Assembly: GCF_009833085.1 (NCBI RefSeq)
Contig: NZ_QRBZ01000010.1
Location: forward strand, 1-64,000
Length of the DNA stretch: 64,000 nucleotides
Source: Nitrosomonas oligotropha
Lineage (GTDB): Bacteria > Pseudomonadota > Gammaproteobacteria > Burkholderiales > Nitrosomonadaceae
Direction: 5' to 3'
The translations under genes were made by a program, and so were the position numbers. This document shows, one piece after another, positions 35,758 through 44,312 of the stretch (position 1 is its first letter; the number at the start of each line of letters is the position of its first letter). The notes under the pieces are model-generated. The model was not told the origin of the DNA, made no database searches, and worked only from the letters and a program-made list of their open reading frames with translations.

Positions 35758-38006
35758 CCGACCTCAAAACACACTATTCATGCGCTGAGCTGGCGGCTAT
35801 GCAATTACCAGGATTGCCGACTGATCCCAAAAACGTGCGCGATAAAGCCAATCGTGAAGGCTGGCTTGGAAGAAAACGCGAAGGTCGTGGCGGTGGCCAC
35901 GAATACCAACCACCCGCTAAGATCGGGAAGCTAATAGCATCCCGCACAAAAATCCAGTCTCAAGGTACGGAAGCCAAGGCCCTGCTTGGAATTAGAAGCC
36001 AATTGCGAATTGAAGCCGAACAATCCCGCGCCGCCAAGACGCAAGTCGCGGTGAGCGACATCATGGCCAGCGTAACAACTAACGGCCAGAAAAAATTCGA
36101 CGCACGCTTTGACATCATCCTGGCATGGCGAAATTATTTTCAAGAGAAGAAGTATGCCGGAAGTATCGGTCGCAACGAGTCATTCAAGCGCTTCGAGCAA
36201 GATTACAACAGTGAGCGGGTGCAGGTCGAAGCACAGGTGCGCACGCAATACCCGCTTGTTTCGTGGCGATCCGTGCAGCGCTGGGTGCTGGATAGCGAAA
36301 AAGAAGGTGTTTTAACGATCTGCGACCGCAGGCACGTTAAAGGTGCCAAGGTAAAAAGTCAGATCGAAGCCCATCCGGAACTGGAAAAAGCCGTCATCGC
36401 TATCCTGACCGAAAAGAACCATATCCAATCTTCGCACCTGGTCGACATTCTAAATCACGCCAGGATTGATAGAGAAAACGGCGAAATATTGTGGCCGCAA
36501 ATCAGCTATAGCGCCGTTTGCCGCTATCGCCGCAAGTTTGAAGAAAACAACGCGCAAGCGCTACTGGCAGAAACCAATCCAGATGCCTGGAAAAACAAAT
36601 ACCTGTCCAGCCTTGGCAAGTTGGATGGCGATGTTGTCCGCCTGAATCAACGCTGGGAAATGGACGGCACCCCGGCAGACTGGGAATTCATCGACGGCCG
36701 CTATACCGCCAGTGTAGTGCTTGACATATTCGGCCGCCGCCCGATGATTCGTTTCAGTAAAACCCCACGCACCGAAACCAACAAACAATTAACGCGCGCC
36801 GCCATTATGAAATGGGGCGTGCCGGAACAAATCAAGACAGACAACGGTACCGACTACGTCTCGCGCGAAATGCGCCTGTGTTTTGAAATGCTGAACATCG
36901 AACACCTGCTATCAGCGCCATTCTCTCCCTGGGAAAAAGGCCACGTGGAGCGGTTCATCAAAACCTATCTGCATTCAGTGCTGGAAATGCTCGACAACTT
37001 CATCGGGCACAACGTAGCGGAACGCAAGCAAATTGAAGCCAAGCGCACGTTTGCTGAGAATTTGTTTAAAAAGAATGCCGTGGTCAAGGTCGACATGACG
37101 GCTGAGGAAATGCAGCGATTAACGGATGCCTGGATAGATGGCGTCTATATGGTCAAGCAGCACTCATCCCTGGGTATGCCGCCGCTGGAAAAGGTCGCGT
37201 CCTGGGCTGGCGCAATACGCCAGATTAACAGCGAGCGCGCACTCGATATCCTGCTTGCCAAGCCAGCCAAAACAATGCCGGTCATCACCAAGAAAGGCAT
37301 TCGCTACGATAAAGCCGATTTTATTCACCCGATGCTACCTCTGCCGGAATACTGCGGCAAACAAGCGGAAATCAGCCTAGATCCGAACGACCTAGGCCGC
37401 ATCATTGTATACGTCGGCGGCAAATTCGTTTGCATCGCCGAATGCGCTGAGCGTACCGGTATCGACCGGCAGGAAATCGCCGCTCACGGCCGTGCCCTGC
37501 AGAAAGAAGCTGTCGCGCAGAAACGCAAGGAATTCAGGGCTGCGAAGAAAGCATTGCCAATGAGCACGGCCAATCTAGTCAAGGACATGCTGATCAAGCG
37601 TGCGGCCAAAGCAGGCAAAGTGGAAATCCTGCAGTCGCGTGTTGAAAAGCACGAAACCGAACGATTGAGAGAGGCTGAACGCGCAGCAAAGTCGATGGAA
37701 ATACCGGAACGCTCTCCGGAAGTCGACCAGATGATCGCCGGGTTGCGTCAGCAGCGGATTGAAATGAATCCCAAAGCGCCGGTCATTCAGATTCCAATTG
37801 ATGCTACGCCAGCATCCCCACTAGATTCCAGCAGCATAGAGCAGAAATACGATTTGTGGCACGAGTGCGATGCCATTGTTAAAACAGGCGGGGAATTACA
37901 AGACGACAGGATGAAGCGTTTTTATGAGCGATTCCCGAAATCAACAGGATTCAAGGCGCTGCACAAGCTGCGTCATGAAGAAAGCCTATCAGCGCAGCAA
38001 CGCTGA
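35754..38006 (+). CDS. Mu-type DDE transposase A
   Basis: This 750-residue transposase carries out replicative transposition of the phage. An N-terminal Mu DNA-binding domain (about 7-60) resembles the c repressor. The catalytic core has Asp304 (EMDGT), Asp363 (TDNG) and Glu399 (GHVERF), with exactly 35 residues between the second Asp and Glu, the DD35E arrangement. A Mu C-terminal domain and a basic tail follow, the tail presumably contacting protein B. It is about 90 residues longer than MuA. It appears intact. Confidence 0.93.
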   Translation: MTDLKTHYSCAELAAMQLPGLPTDPKNVRDKANREGWLGRKREGRGGGHEYQPPAKIGKLIASRTKIQSQGTEAKALLGIRSQLRIEAEQSRAAKTQVAVSDIMASVTTNGQKKFDARFDIILAWRNYFQEKKYAGSIGRNESFKRFEQDYNSERVQVEAQVRTQYPLVSWRSVQRWVLDSEKEGVLTICDRRHVKGAKVKSQIEAHPELEKAVIAILTEKNHIQSSHLVDILNHARIDRENGEILWPQISYSAVCRYRRKFEENNAQALLAETNPDAWKNKYLSSLGKLDGDVVRLNQRWEMDGTPADWEFIDGRYTASVVLDIFGRRPMIRFSKTPRTETNKQLTRAAIMKWGVPEQIKTDNGTDYVSREMRLCFEMLNIEHLLSAPFSPWEKGHVERFIKTYLHSVLEMLDNFIGHNVAERKQIEAKRTFAENLFKKNAVVKVDMTAEEMQRLTDAWIDGVYMVKQHSSLGMPPLEKVASWAGAIRQINSERALDILLAKPAKTMPVITKKGIRYDKADFIHPMLPLPEYCGKQAEISLDPNDLGRIIVYVGGKFVCIAECAERTGIDRQEIAAHGRALQKEAVAQKRKEFRAAKKALPMSTANLVKDMLIKRAAKAGKVEILQSRVEKHETERLREAERAAKSMEIPERSPEVDQMIAGLRQQRIEMNPKAPVIQIPIDATPASPLDSSSIEQKYDLWHECDAIVKTGGELQDDRMKRFYERFPKSTGFKALHKLRHEESLSAQQR

Positions 38007-38043
38007 CAGGCCATTTACAACGACGTACTAAGGAGTAATAAGT

Positions 38044-38805
38044 ATGCAGCAAAATAACTCAAAAGTCACCCCCGCAGGAATTGCGCCGCTGGCGAATATC
38101 GCCATCGCGGAACGCGCAATATCCCGAGCGCTCGGGCGCGGCTTGCATCAACCCGGTTTGGTCGTCATGCACGGCCCGTCCGGTTACGGCAAAAGCATGG
38201 CGGCTGCCTGGGTAACAGCCAGAAACCGCGCGTATTACGTCCAGGCGGATGATTACTGGACAAAGAAAACCATGCTGCTCGACATGTGCAAAGCGCTTGG
38301 AATAAGCCTGGTCGGTGGCGACAAGAAAAAAGCACTCACCACCGTCTACGACATGGCGTTAGCCGTCAAGGCTCAACTTGAGCAATCAGGCCGTCCGCTC
38401 ATCATTGATGAATTCGACTATGTAGTAGACAAAAACCTGGTTGAAGCCATTCGTAGCCTCTATGAAGGCAGCAAGGCGGCCATTCTCATCATCGGCGAAG
38501 AAAATCTACCGCTGAAACTGGAAGCCTGGGAGCGTTTTCATGGGCGAATCTTAGATTGGTTTCGGGCGGTAGCTGCAGATCTGGCTGATGCTCAGGAGCT
38601 TGCGCGCATGTATTGCCCGCAAGTATCCGTCGCAGACGACCTGCTGGAGAGATTAATCGACAAGACAAAAGGCAGTGTGCGCAGAATCTGCACCAACCTG
38701 GAGACGATCCAGGAAGAATCATTCGGTATGGGATGGGAAAGCGTTGACCTTGCGACTTGGGGAAACCGCCCGATCAGCTCAGGCAAGGCGCCAGGGAGGG
38801 GATGA
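38044..38805 (+). CDS. MuB-type AAA ATPase (target DNA activator)
   Basis: This 253-residue AAA+ ATPase has Walker A GPSGYGKS (44-51) and Walker B LIIDEF (Asp122, Glu123). It should polymerise on target DNA, stimulate transposase and confer target immunity. It lacks the N-terminal HTH extension of MuB, as in many shorter relatives. The stop overlaps the next start (ATGATG). Confidence 0.88.
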   Translation: MQQNNSKVTPAGIAPLANIAIAERAISRALGRGLHQPGLVVMHGPSGYGKSMAAAWVTARNRAYYVQADDYWTKKTMLLDMCKALGISLVGGDKKKALTTVYDMALAVKAQLEQSGRPLIIDEFDYVVDKNLVEAIRSLYEGSKAAILIIGEENLPLKLEAWERFHGRILDWFRAVAADLADAQELARMYCPQVSVADDLLERLIDKTKGSVRRICTNLETIQEESFGMGWESVDLATWGNRPISSGKAPGRG

Positions 38806-39416
38806 TGTCGCGTAAGACAATCACTCAAGAACTTACAGGCGGCAAAACCAAACGCCAGCGTATTTGGGATCTCATCCGGGCAACCGGTGGATCGACCTTC
38901 GAAGCGTCAGAAGTAACACCTGGTGACATCCATAGAGAAACATCCAAATGTTATTTGGAATCATTGGTACGGGGCGAATATCTTGGCTGCAATCTCATAG
39001 GTAATTCAAAGCAGTATTTCCTGATCAATGATGCTGGGATTGAAGCTCCGCGCGTAACCAAGCAAGGCGATAAGGTTACACAAGGCCAAGGCAACGAAGC
39101 TTTGTGGGGAGCCATGCAAGCGCTCGGAAGCTTTAATACCAGGGTGCTAGCAGAAATGGCCGGAGTGATGGAAACCACCGTTAAAAGCTACTGCAAAATG
39201 CTGTCTTGCGCCGGATATTTAACGGTGGACAAAAAAGGCAAAGGCATGGGCTCTGGCGGCATCGGCACGCAATACCGCCTGCTCACATCCAAGGTCAACG
39301 GCCCGCGCCCGCCCATGATTACGCGGCTCAAAGCGGTCTACGATCCGAACATCCACGAAATCGTCTGGCAACAAAACGCGGATCACGCCATTGAGGCGCT
39401 GGAGGATACGCTATGA
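38802..39416 (+). CDS. Early phage protein with winged-helix-like region
   Basis: The start is set at the ATGATG overlapping the stop of gene B, where GGGAGGGG is the ribosome site; the earlier in-frame ATG at 38757 lies inside gene B. The 204-residue product has two helix-turn-helix-like stretches (about 14-60 and 100-140, e.g. GSFNTRVLAEMAGVMETTVK), suggesting DNA binding. It overlaps the next gene by 4 bases. The role is unknown. Confidence 0.68.
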   Translation: MMSRKTITQELTGGKTKRQRIWDLIRATGGSTFEASEVTPGDIHRETSKCYLESLVRGEYLGCNLIGNSKQYFLINDAGIEAPRVTKQGDKVTQGQGNEALWGAMQALGSFNTRVLAEMAGVMETTVKSYCKMLSCAGYLTVDKKGKGMGSGGIGTQYRLLTSKVNGPRPPMITRLKAVYDPNIHEIVWQQNADHAIEALEDTL

Positions 39417-39802
39417 GTTATCAGAACGAGCACTGGTTCAAGGTGTTGCTGAATGCTGTGGATACCTTCAACAGCCAATCCTGGAACGGCAAAGGCGGTA
39501 AAAAGAAAGTGGCGGACATGCTGGGTTTATCACGCCCAACTATCAGTCAGATCATGAACGGAAAATACCTCGCAAGCCCTGGGCGTGTCGCCAAAAAAGT
39601 ACTGGATGTGCTAACGCGCGTGCATTGCCCTTACCTCAATGCAGAAATCACGGCGCAGGAATGCTTGGATATCCGCTCAGGTGAAACACCCAGCCACGAC
39701 CCTATGCGCCTGGCACACCGCCGCATGTGCAGAACTTGCAGCCACAACACCCAAAACACCCAAAACGAAAATAATTCAATCCAAAATCCGGTTAACGGTT
39801 AA
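39413..39802 (+). CDS. HTH protein with cysteine-rich C-terminus
   Basis: This 129-residue protein has an XRE-like helix-turn-helix at about 27-60 (KKVADMLGLSRPTISQIMNG). A C-terminal part follows with Cys in HCPY, QECLD and MCRTCSHN that could hold a zinc ion. It is probably an early phage regulator. It overlaps its upstream neighbour by 4 bases. Confidence 0.7.
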   Translation: MSYQNEHWFKVLLNAVDTFNSQSWNGKGGKKKVADMLGLSRPTISQIMNGKYLASPGRVAKKVLDVLTRVHCPYLNAEITAQECLDIRSGETPSHDPMRLAHRRMCRTCSHNTQNTQNENNSIQNPVNG

Positions 39803-39826
39803 TCGGTACTTTTGAGGACTAATGCC

Positions 39827-40117
39827 ATGACAACAACTAACAATGTAATCCAATTCGGAAAAGACAACCAACCCATCATCGACGCGCTGAAAAAGGTCGA
39901 GGAAGTCGCCCTTAAGCTTTGCAATCAAGGCTTCCGGATTATTGATGTCTACGTCAAGAACCGCAATCCCCGCATCATCATTAACCCGGCCAAGCGCTGC
40001 GCAAAGCTGGGCGGCACGATGATAAAACGCACCCGCCTGCAAAACTGCCTAGTGTTTACTTTTGTGGCCAATATCGACGGCGTGCAAGTCGAATGGATGG
40101 TGCCCGATCATGGATAA
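39827..40117 (+). CDS. Small early phage protein
   Basis: ATG 39827 has GAGGA 8 bases upstream and yields 96 residues beginning MTTTNNVIQFGKDNQ. A longer TTG-initiated frame from 39812 is less likely. The fold looks mixed alpha/beta, with a basic patch (NPAKRCAKLGGTMIKRTR) and an ending that contacts the next gene. The function is unknown. Confidence 0.62.
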   Translation: MTTTNNVIQFGKDNQPIIDALKKVEEVALKLCNQGFRIIDVYVKNRNPRIIINPAKRCAKLGGTMIKRTRLQNCLVFTFVANIDGVQVEWMVPDHG

Positions 40118-40241
40118 CGACCGGCCAGGCTGGAAATTATTCCTGATAGTGGTTCTATTGATATTAGCCGCATGGTTAAACGATCCATGCCGCGATAGCA
40201 AACAAACGCAATCAGCTACTGAGGTGGAATTATGCAAATAA
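40110..40241 (+). CDS. Tiny single-span membrane protein, 43 residues
   Basis: This frame overlaps the previous stop by 8 bases and the next start by 10 bases, the packing of a real operon gene. It reads MDNDRPGWKLFLIVVLLILA, then AWLNDPCRDSKQTQSATEVELCK. A single TM helix spans about residues 9-23. Small membrane proteins of this kind occur in many phage early regions; the role here is unknown. Confidence 0.55.
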   Translation: MDNDRPGWKLFLIVVLLILAAWLNDPCRDSKQTQSATEVELCK

Positions 40242-40789
40242 CGGATGAGGAGAATGAAGTGAAACTAAGAGAATTGATCAAAGAGATATACAAATTCGCA
40301 AAGCGGCATAACGAGCCGTTCACAACTGCCGAGGCATTCGAACAGGTCAAAGATGCCGACGACAACACAGCCGTTTCAAACGCGACCAGGACGCTTTACA
40401 TCGAAGGAAAGCTGGCGCGTAAGAAGATCGATGGTGTGCGGTATTCCTACGTATTAATCGAAAATGCCACCGAAGATTATGAAACCGTGAATGGAATAAA
40501 ACCGGTCGCCGCAGGAACGGAACCCGATGGCGCTGAAACAAAACCAGAGTCGCATGAATTGAAGCCGTCTGTCAGTGAAACGAAAACACCGGTTCTTGAA
40601 ACGAAACAACCGCCCAAAGTAATCAAGCAACCAGCTCTCAAGCCAGCGGAGCTCGAAAAAGGAAATCTGGAAACCGACGCAAATCCACTGGAATTCAAAG
40701 TGAGTGAAGCGCTAAAACTTCCCGAGCATTTCAGCTTACGCCTGGAAACACCGGGCGGTATCACTATCACGATCAGCGCTGGAGCCTAG
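40232..40789 (+). CDS. Early phage protein with HTH-like N-terminus and Pro/Glu/Thr-rich linker
   Basis: GAGGTGG precedes ATG 40232. The 185 residues begin with a winged-helix-like part (about 8-65; FTTAEAFEQVKDADDNTAVSN then LYIEGKLARKKI). A repetitive linker follows (about 85-145, with recurring ETKP/ELKP/ETKQPP units), then a small conserved-looking C-terminus. It is probably a DNA-binding phage protein; the family is not recognised. Confidence 0.6.
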   Translation: MQITDEENEVKLRELIKEIYKFAKRHNEPFTTAEAFEQVKDADDNTAVSNATRTLYIEGKLARKKIDGVRYSYVLIENATEDYETVNGIKPVAAGTEPDGAETKPESHELKPSVSETKTPVLETKQPPKVIKQPALKPAELEKGNLETDANPLEFKVSEALKLPEHFSLRLETPGGITITISAGA

Positions 40790-40790
40790 C

Positions 40791-41294
40791 GTGCGTATTG
40801 TTTGCCCGTGCTGCCAGACCGATTTTCCGATTGAAGCGGGAATCAATGACGTGGATGCGCGCGCAGCTGTGCAACGCGCATTCTCGCTCACCCCAATCGG
40901 CAAGCTGTTGCTGGCTTATGTGCAACTGTTTAAGCCCGAGAAGCGCAATCTGTCATGGGGCAAGGCCGTAAAAATTCTCGATCAGCTCATCCCTATGATT
41001 GTGGAAGCTAAGATCGAATTTAAGGGCCGCATATGGCCAGCACCCCAAGCGTATTGGGAGCAAGCCATAGAGCAAATGATCGACGGCCGGGAAAAATTAA
41101 CCCTGCCGCTTTCCAGTCACGGCTATCTATTCAAGATCATCAGCGGCTATGCAGACAAAACCGAAGGCAAGCAGGAGTCGCAGGCGGAAGCGCGCAAACA
41201 AGGAGGTATTAGCCAACGGCACCGGGAGCAACCAAAAAACGTAAAAATGCCCGAATCCATTAAGCGGGAACTGAATAAATTTCTCAATAAATAA
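40791..41294 (+). CDS. Early phage protein with N-terminal CPCC motif
   Basis: This 167-residue protein begins at GTG 40791, immediately after the previous stop. Residues 5-8 read CPCC, perhaps half of a zinc site. The middle is helical and the C-terminus is a basic, Gln-rich tail (EGKQESQAEARKQGG). The function is unknown. Confidence 0.6.
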   Translation: MRIVCPCCQTDFPIEAGINDVDARAAVQRAFSLTPIGKLLLAYVQLFKPEKRNLSWGKAVKILDQLIPMIVEAKIEFKGRIWPAPQAYWEQAIEQMIDGREKLTLPLSSHGYLFKIISGYADKTEGKQESQAEARKQGGISQRHREQPKNVKMPESIKRELNKFLNK

Positions 41295-41305
41295 TGAGGT
41301 TATAA

Positions 41306-41539
41306 ATGGACAAGATGAAAATATACACGGATCAAATTTCACCGCTGCTACACCAGATCGTTGAAATATGTGAAAAAAACAAAATTGCGATGCTGGCTAA
41401 TTTTTGTCTCCCATCCGAGAGTTCGCCCGCCCTAGCGGCTCTAACCAGTCTTCCCGATGAAACCGGAAAAATACCGAATCCTCATCGAAGGGCATTTGAT
41501 GCTCTGGGCTTTGAACTATCAAAAAAAACGATTAACTGA
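41306..41539 (+). CDS. Small hypothetical phage protein, 77 residues
   Basis: A short protein with a helical N-terminus and a Pro/Ser-rich middle. Its ribosome site is weak (ATGAGGTTATAA is 8-11 bases upstream). I see no domain. It is retained because it fills the gap in a tightly packed operon. Confidence 0.5.
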   Translation: MDKMKIYTDQISPLLHQIVEICEKNKIAMLANFCLPSESSPALAALTSLPDETGKIPNPHRRAFDALGFELSKKTIN

Positions 41540-41553
41540 AAAAAGGAGCGATC

Positions 41554-42198
41554 ATGGAAACAGCAGCAGATACCAGTAACAAGAATCAAATCGCCATACC
41601 GGAAGGCTATCTACGAAATGGCCTTGGCCACCTGGTACCGAAGGAATTAATCAAGGAAATCGACATCACGCGCGATGAATTGGTACGCGAAATCATAGCG
41701 CGGGCAGAAAAAACTAAACAAGACATGGAATCCTTCAAGAAGTCAGCGCTAGCGGATTTAACCGCATTCGTTGAGCTGTCGTCTGAAAAATATGGCGTAA
41801 AAATAGGCGGAACCAAAGGAAACATCACATTCACGACATTTGACGGTGACTTGAAAATACAAATCTCAGTTTCTTCGCACCTGGTATTTGATGAACGGCT
41901 GCAAGTAGCCAAGGAACTGATTGATAAATGCATCCATCGCTGGACTGAGAAAACTGGCGCGGAGATCCGGGCACTTGTCGAGCATGCGTTCCAAACGGAC
42001 AAAGAAGGCGAAATCTCAGTCGGGCGCGTACTCGGCCTGACAAAACTAAATATCGACGATCCGGACTGGCAGCAAGCCATGAAAGCACTGAACGACTCAA
42101 TGCAGGTCGCCGGGACGAATACCTATATGCGCATGTACAAAAGAAACGGCAGAGAAGGCAAACACGAACCGATCACGATGGACATGGCAGCGATTTAA
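41554..42198 (+). CDS. DUF3164-family Mu-like phage protein
   Basis: This 214-residue protein resembles the DUF3164 family found in the early region of Mu-like phages, with the recurring features LVPKELIKEIDITRDELV near the start and ISVGRVLGLTKLNIDDPDW near the end. AAAAAGGAGCG provides a strong ribosome site. The function is not known. It marks this region as Mu-type. Confidence 0.8.
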   Translation: METAADTSNKNQIAIPEGYLRNGLGHLVPKELIKEIDITRDELVREIIARAEKTKQDMESFKKSALADLTAFVELSSEKYGVKIGGTKGNITFTTFDGDLKIQISVSSHLVFDERLQVAKELIDKCIHRWTEKTGAEIRALVEHAFQTDKEGEISVGRVLGLTKLNIDDPDWQQAMKALNDSMQVAGTNTYMRMYKRNGREGKHEPITMDMAAI

Positions 42199-42209
42199 AA
42201 CCTTCACCA

Positions 42210-42233
42210 GATAGCGTTAAAACTAGCGCTATC
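42210..42233. other. Short hairpin between DUF3164 and the next early gene
   Basis: GATAGCG (42210-42216) and CGCTATC (42227-42233) form a 7-bp stem with a 10-base loop, 12 bases past the DUF3164 stop. No U-tract follows. It could stabilise the upstream message or bind a protein. Confidence 0.4.
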
Positions 42234-42258
42234 GAGTGAGGATTTTAACGGAGGGAAA

Positions 42259-42633
42259 ATGGACACAAAAGAAAAAATCATTCATTGGCTGCTTGCAGAT
42301 GATACCGGCGTTTCATCGATAGCTATCGCATCGAAAATGACCGGCCGTGAGCCGCTGTATGGGTATGGCGTGCCGCACGACCAAGATGATTTCGGCCGCT
42401 GTCACCGCCTGCTCGAAGCCATTCCAGAGTTCATGGTGCGCATCGAGGAGATGGCGGAGTGCTCGCCGCAATGGGCTGTGCTTGTTAAGCACTGGCACGA
42501 ATTGACACAGCTTTATTTGAGCAATCCGGAAGAAATGCACGACAGGCTGTACCAGCTAATTACAGCAGCTCCGGATGAAAATCGCGTCGAGCTTGGTAAT
42601 GGCTTGGCTGTTGAGTTAATGGGTAAGGATTAA
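42259..42633 (+). CDS. Hypothetical early phage protein, 124 residues
   Basis: AACGGAGGGAAA precedes the ATG, a strong ribosome site. The protein is acidic and helical (IHWLLADDTGVSSIAIASKM near the start and GNGLAVELMGKD at the end). No family is assigned. It abuts the gp16-like gene (2-base gap). Confidence 0.62.
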   Translation: MDTKEKIIHWLLADDTGVSSIAIASKMTGREPLYGYGVPHDQDDFGRCHRLLEAIPEFMVRIEEMAECSPQWAVLVKHWHELTQLYLSNPEEMHDRLYQLITAAPDENRVELGNGLAVELMGKD

Positions 42634-42635
42634 CC

Positions 42636-43115
42636 ATGATTTCCCAAGACACCTTACGCAAAAGCCAATTGGCTAAAATCCACATGGCCAAGGCCCAACT
42701 GGGATTAGACGATGACACCTATCGCGCCCTGCTGATGGATGTAACTGGAAAGGACAGCTCTGCCAAACTAACCGCAAAACAGCGCGCGGCCGTGCTGGAG
42801 CGGTTTGAATCCAAAGGCTGGAAACGGAAGAGCAAAAAGCACCGTGGTGAGCCTGCCAATGTTGCCCTGGAGAAAGCACCGCTGATGAACAAGATCCGTG
42901 CGCTATTGACAGACATGAAGCTGCCGTGGGCCTATGCGACTGGAATCATGAAACAGCAAGGAATTAAAGCACAGCGCATTGAATGGTGCACCAATAAAGA
43001 ATTGCACAGCATCGTTGTATCGCTGGTTAATCGTCAAAAGAAATTGCAGGACGAAGCTAAAAATTTGCCGAACCAGGCAACTTGCGCAGAATCGCAAACT
43101 GACACGAATGCTTGA
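42636..43115 (+). CDS. Mu gp16-like protein (DUF1018 family)
   Basis: The 159-residue protein begins MISQDTLRKSQLAKIHMAKA, followed by QLGLDDDTYRALLMDVTGKD, a pattern typical of the gp16/DUF1018 family that precedes Mor in Mu-like phages. It has a C-terminal helical part. In Mu it belongs to the semi-essential early region, and its function is poorly defined. Confidence 0.85.
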   Translation: MISQDTLRKSQLAKIHMAKAQLGLDDDTYRALLMDVTGKDSSAKLTAKQRAAVLERFESKGWKRKSKKHRGEPANVALEKAPLMNKIRALLTDMKLPWAYATGIMKQQGIKAQRIEWCTNKELHSIVVSLVNRQKKLQDEAKNLPNQATCAESQTDTNA

Positions 43116-43125
43116 GCGATAGACC

Positions 43126-43512
43126 ATGAATCAAGACATCGACCAAAGCTTGCTGCCTATCGTCCTGCAGGAAATCTGCGGGCTAATCGGCATCCAGGCA
43201 ACGATGGCGATTGTCCAGGAATACGGCGGCTTGAGACTCTATGTTCCGCAGGAAATCTCGCAAGACCATCCGCTCATGAGACTGGTCGGAGTTTGTAACG
43301 CCATCGCCCTGGCTGATGAATTCGGAGGTCTTACGCTTGAGATACCGCGTGCCGAAGCCGCAATTCGGCGGGTCAGAGATACCGAAATACGCACCATGTC
43401 AGCTGCACTTAGCCACCGGGAGCTGGCGATCAGATACAAAACCACGGAGCGCCATATCCGGCGCATTCTGGCGGGTTATATACACAATAACAATCAATTG
43501 GAATTGTTTTGA
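43126..43512 (+). CDS. mor: Middle/late transcription activator Mor
   Basis: This 128-residue Mor/C-family protein has an N-terminal dimerisation part (LLPIVLQEICGLIGIQATMA) and a C-terminal HTH (about 98-120; LSHRELAIRYKTTERHIRRI). Mor dimers bind imperfect dyads near -43 and recruit RNA polymerase at promoters lacking a -35. No separate C gene is visible in the window, so this protein is the best candidate to act on the two late-type promoters at 45646 and 53448. Confidence 0.88.
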   Translation: MNQDIDQSLLPIVLQEICGLIGIQATMAIVQEYGGLRLYVPQEISQDHPLMRLVGVCNAIALADEFGGLTLEIPRAEAAIRRVRDTEIRTMSAALSHRELAIRYKTTERHIRRILAGYIHNNNQLELF

Positions 43513-43928
43513 TGATTACAAAAGAGCAATGGCAAAAAATAGAGAAATCGCTCTCTTATCCATACGGGAGCGTAAAACTGCGGTGTGATGGGTATGACGT
43601 ATCGGCTTTTGTTATGACCGATAAGATGAAACTCGTTATTGAGGTTTTCGTGGACGGATTTATAAAGGGCGAATGGCTGCTTAATGAGCACGAAATCGGC
43701 ATCAAATTTTATGAGAAGAAAACAAAATACACGCTCAACAAAAAGGAAAGAGAAGAAGCTCGTAAAAACATGAATAACAAGCGGCTGGGTATAGATTTGC
43801 GGGAAATGTTTAAAAGGCACTATGAAAACAAATATTCTTACATTAACCCTTGTTGGACAAGCGCAAAATCATTCTTAAGGCACATACGCAAAACATGCAA
43901 CACCATTGAGTTAATAGAGGAAAAATAA
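43512..43928 (+). CDS. Hypothetical phage protein after mor
   Basis: ATG 43512 overlaps the mor stop (TGATG). The 138-residue product has a beta-rich first half (VKLRCDGYDVSAFVMTDKMK...) and a very basic, Lys-rich second half. Composition is clearly more AT-rich than the structural genes. No function is recognised. Confidence 0.6.
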   Translation: MITKEQWQKIEKSLSYPYGSVKLRCDGYDVSAFVMTDKMKLVIEVFVDGFIKGEWLLNEHEIGIKFYEKKTKYTLNKKEREEARKNMNNKRLGIDLREMFKRHYENKYSYINPCWTSAKSFLRHIRKTCNTIELIEEK

Positions 43929-43931
43929 CAA

Positions 43932-44168
43932 GTGCTAACCACCAGACAAATCACGGAAATCATGGGCTGTTGCGTGCAAACGGCTAAACGCAAGATGGAA
44001 GAAGCAGGCATCAAAGTACAAATGCAATCATTCGCGCACGGCAGAAAAGCTTACTGGAATGTAACAGAAGAGCGAGTACGCGAAATCGCGGCCGAAGAAC
44101 AAAAAAGACTCGGAACAAATAGCCGCGCACCAAGGCGCGGCGCTCAATGCGTTGGAATCGTTGTTTAA
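43932..44168 (+). CDS. Small HTH-like protein
   Basis: The GTG-started 78-residue frame reads LTTRQITEIMGCCVQTAKRK, a likely MerR/excisionase-like helix-turn-helix, then a short wing region. It follows its upstream neighbour by 3 bases and is the last gene before a strong hairpin. It could be a regulator; the evidence is modest. Confidence 0.5.
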   Translation: MLTTRQITEIMGCCVQTAKRKMEEAGIKVQMQSFAHGRKAYWNVTEERVREIAAEEQKRLGTNSRAPRRGAQCVGIVV

Positions 44169-44186
44169 CCGGCAGCGGATGTAAAG

Positions 44187-44222
44187 ACGCCCGGTGAGGG
44201 ACTTTAAACCTCAGCCGGGCGT
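44187..44222. terminator. Strong hairpin closing the mor-region transcript
   Basis: ACGCCCGG-TGAGG and its near-perfect complement CCTCA-GCCGGGCGT (one bulged base) form a 13-bp GC-rich stem around an 8-base loop. There is no U-tract, so termination may need Rho or be partial. It separates the mor region from the PEP-CTERM cargo gene. Confidence 0.55.
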
Positions 44223-44312
44223 GGATATCCCTGTTGACGAAAGCAGTTTCAAGGGCATATCGCGTTGCTTTATCATATCAGTCCAAAATGTTTTTAATAA
44301 AAAGAGGAAAAA

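Noticed and set aside
43131-43512. A second activator (C) gene alongside mor
   Set aside because: Only one Mor/C-family protein was found in the window; the small HTH product at 43932-44168 is too short and unlike the family.
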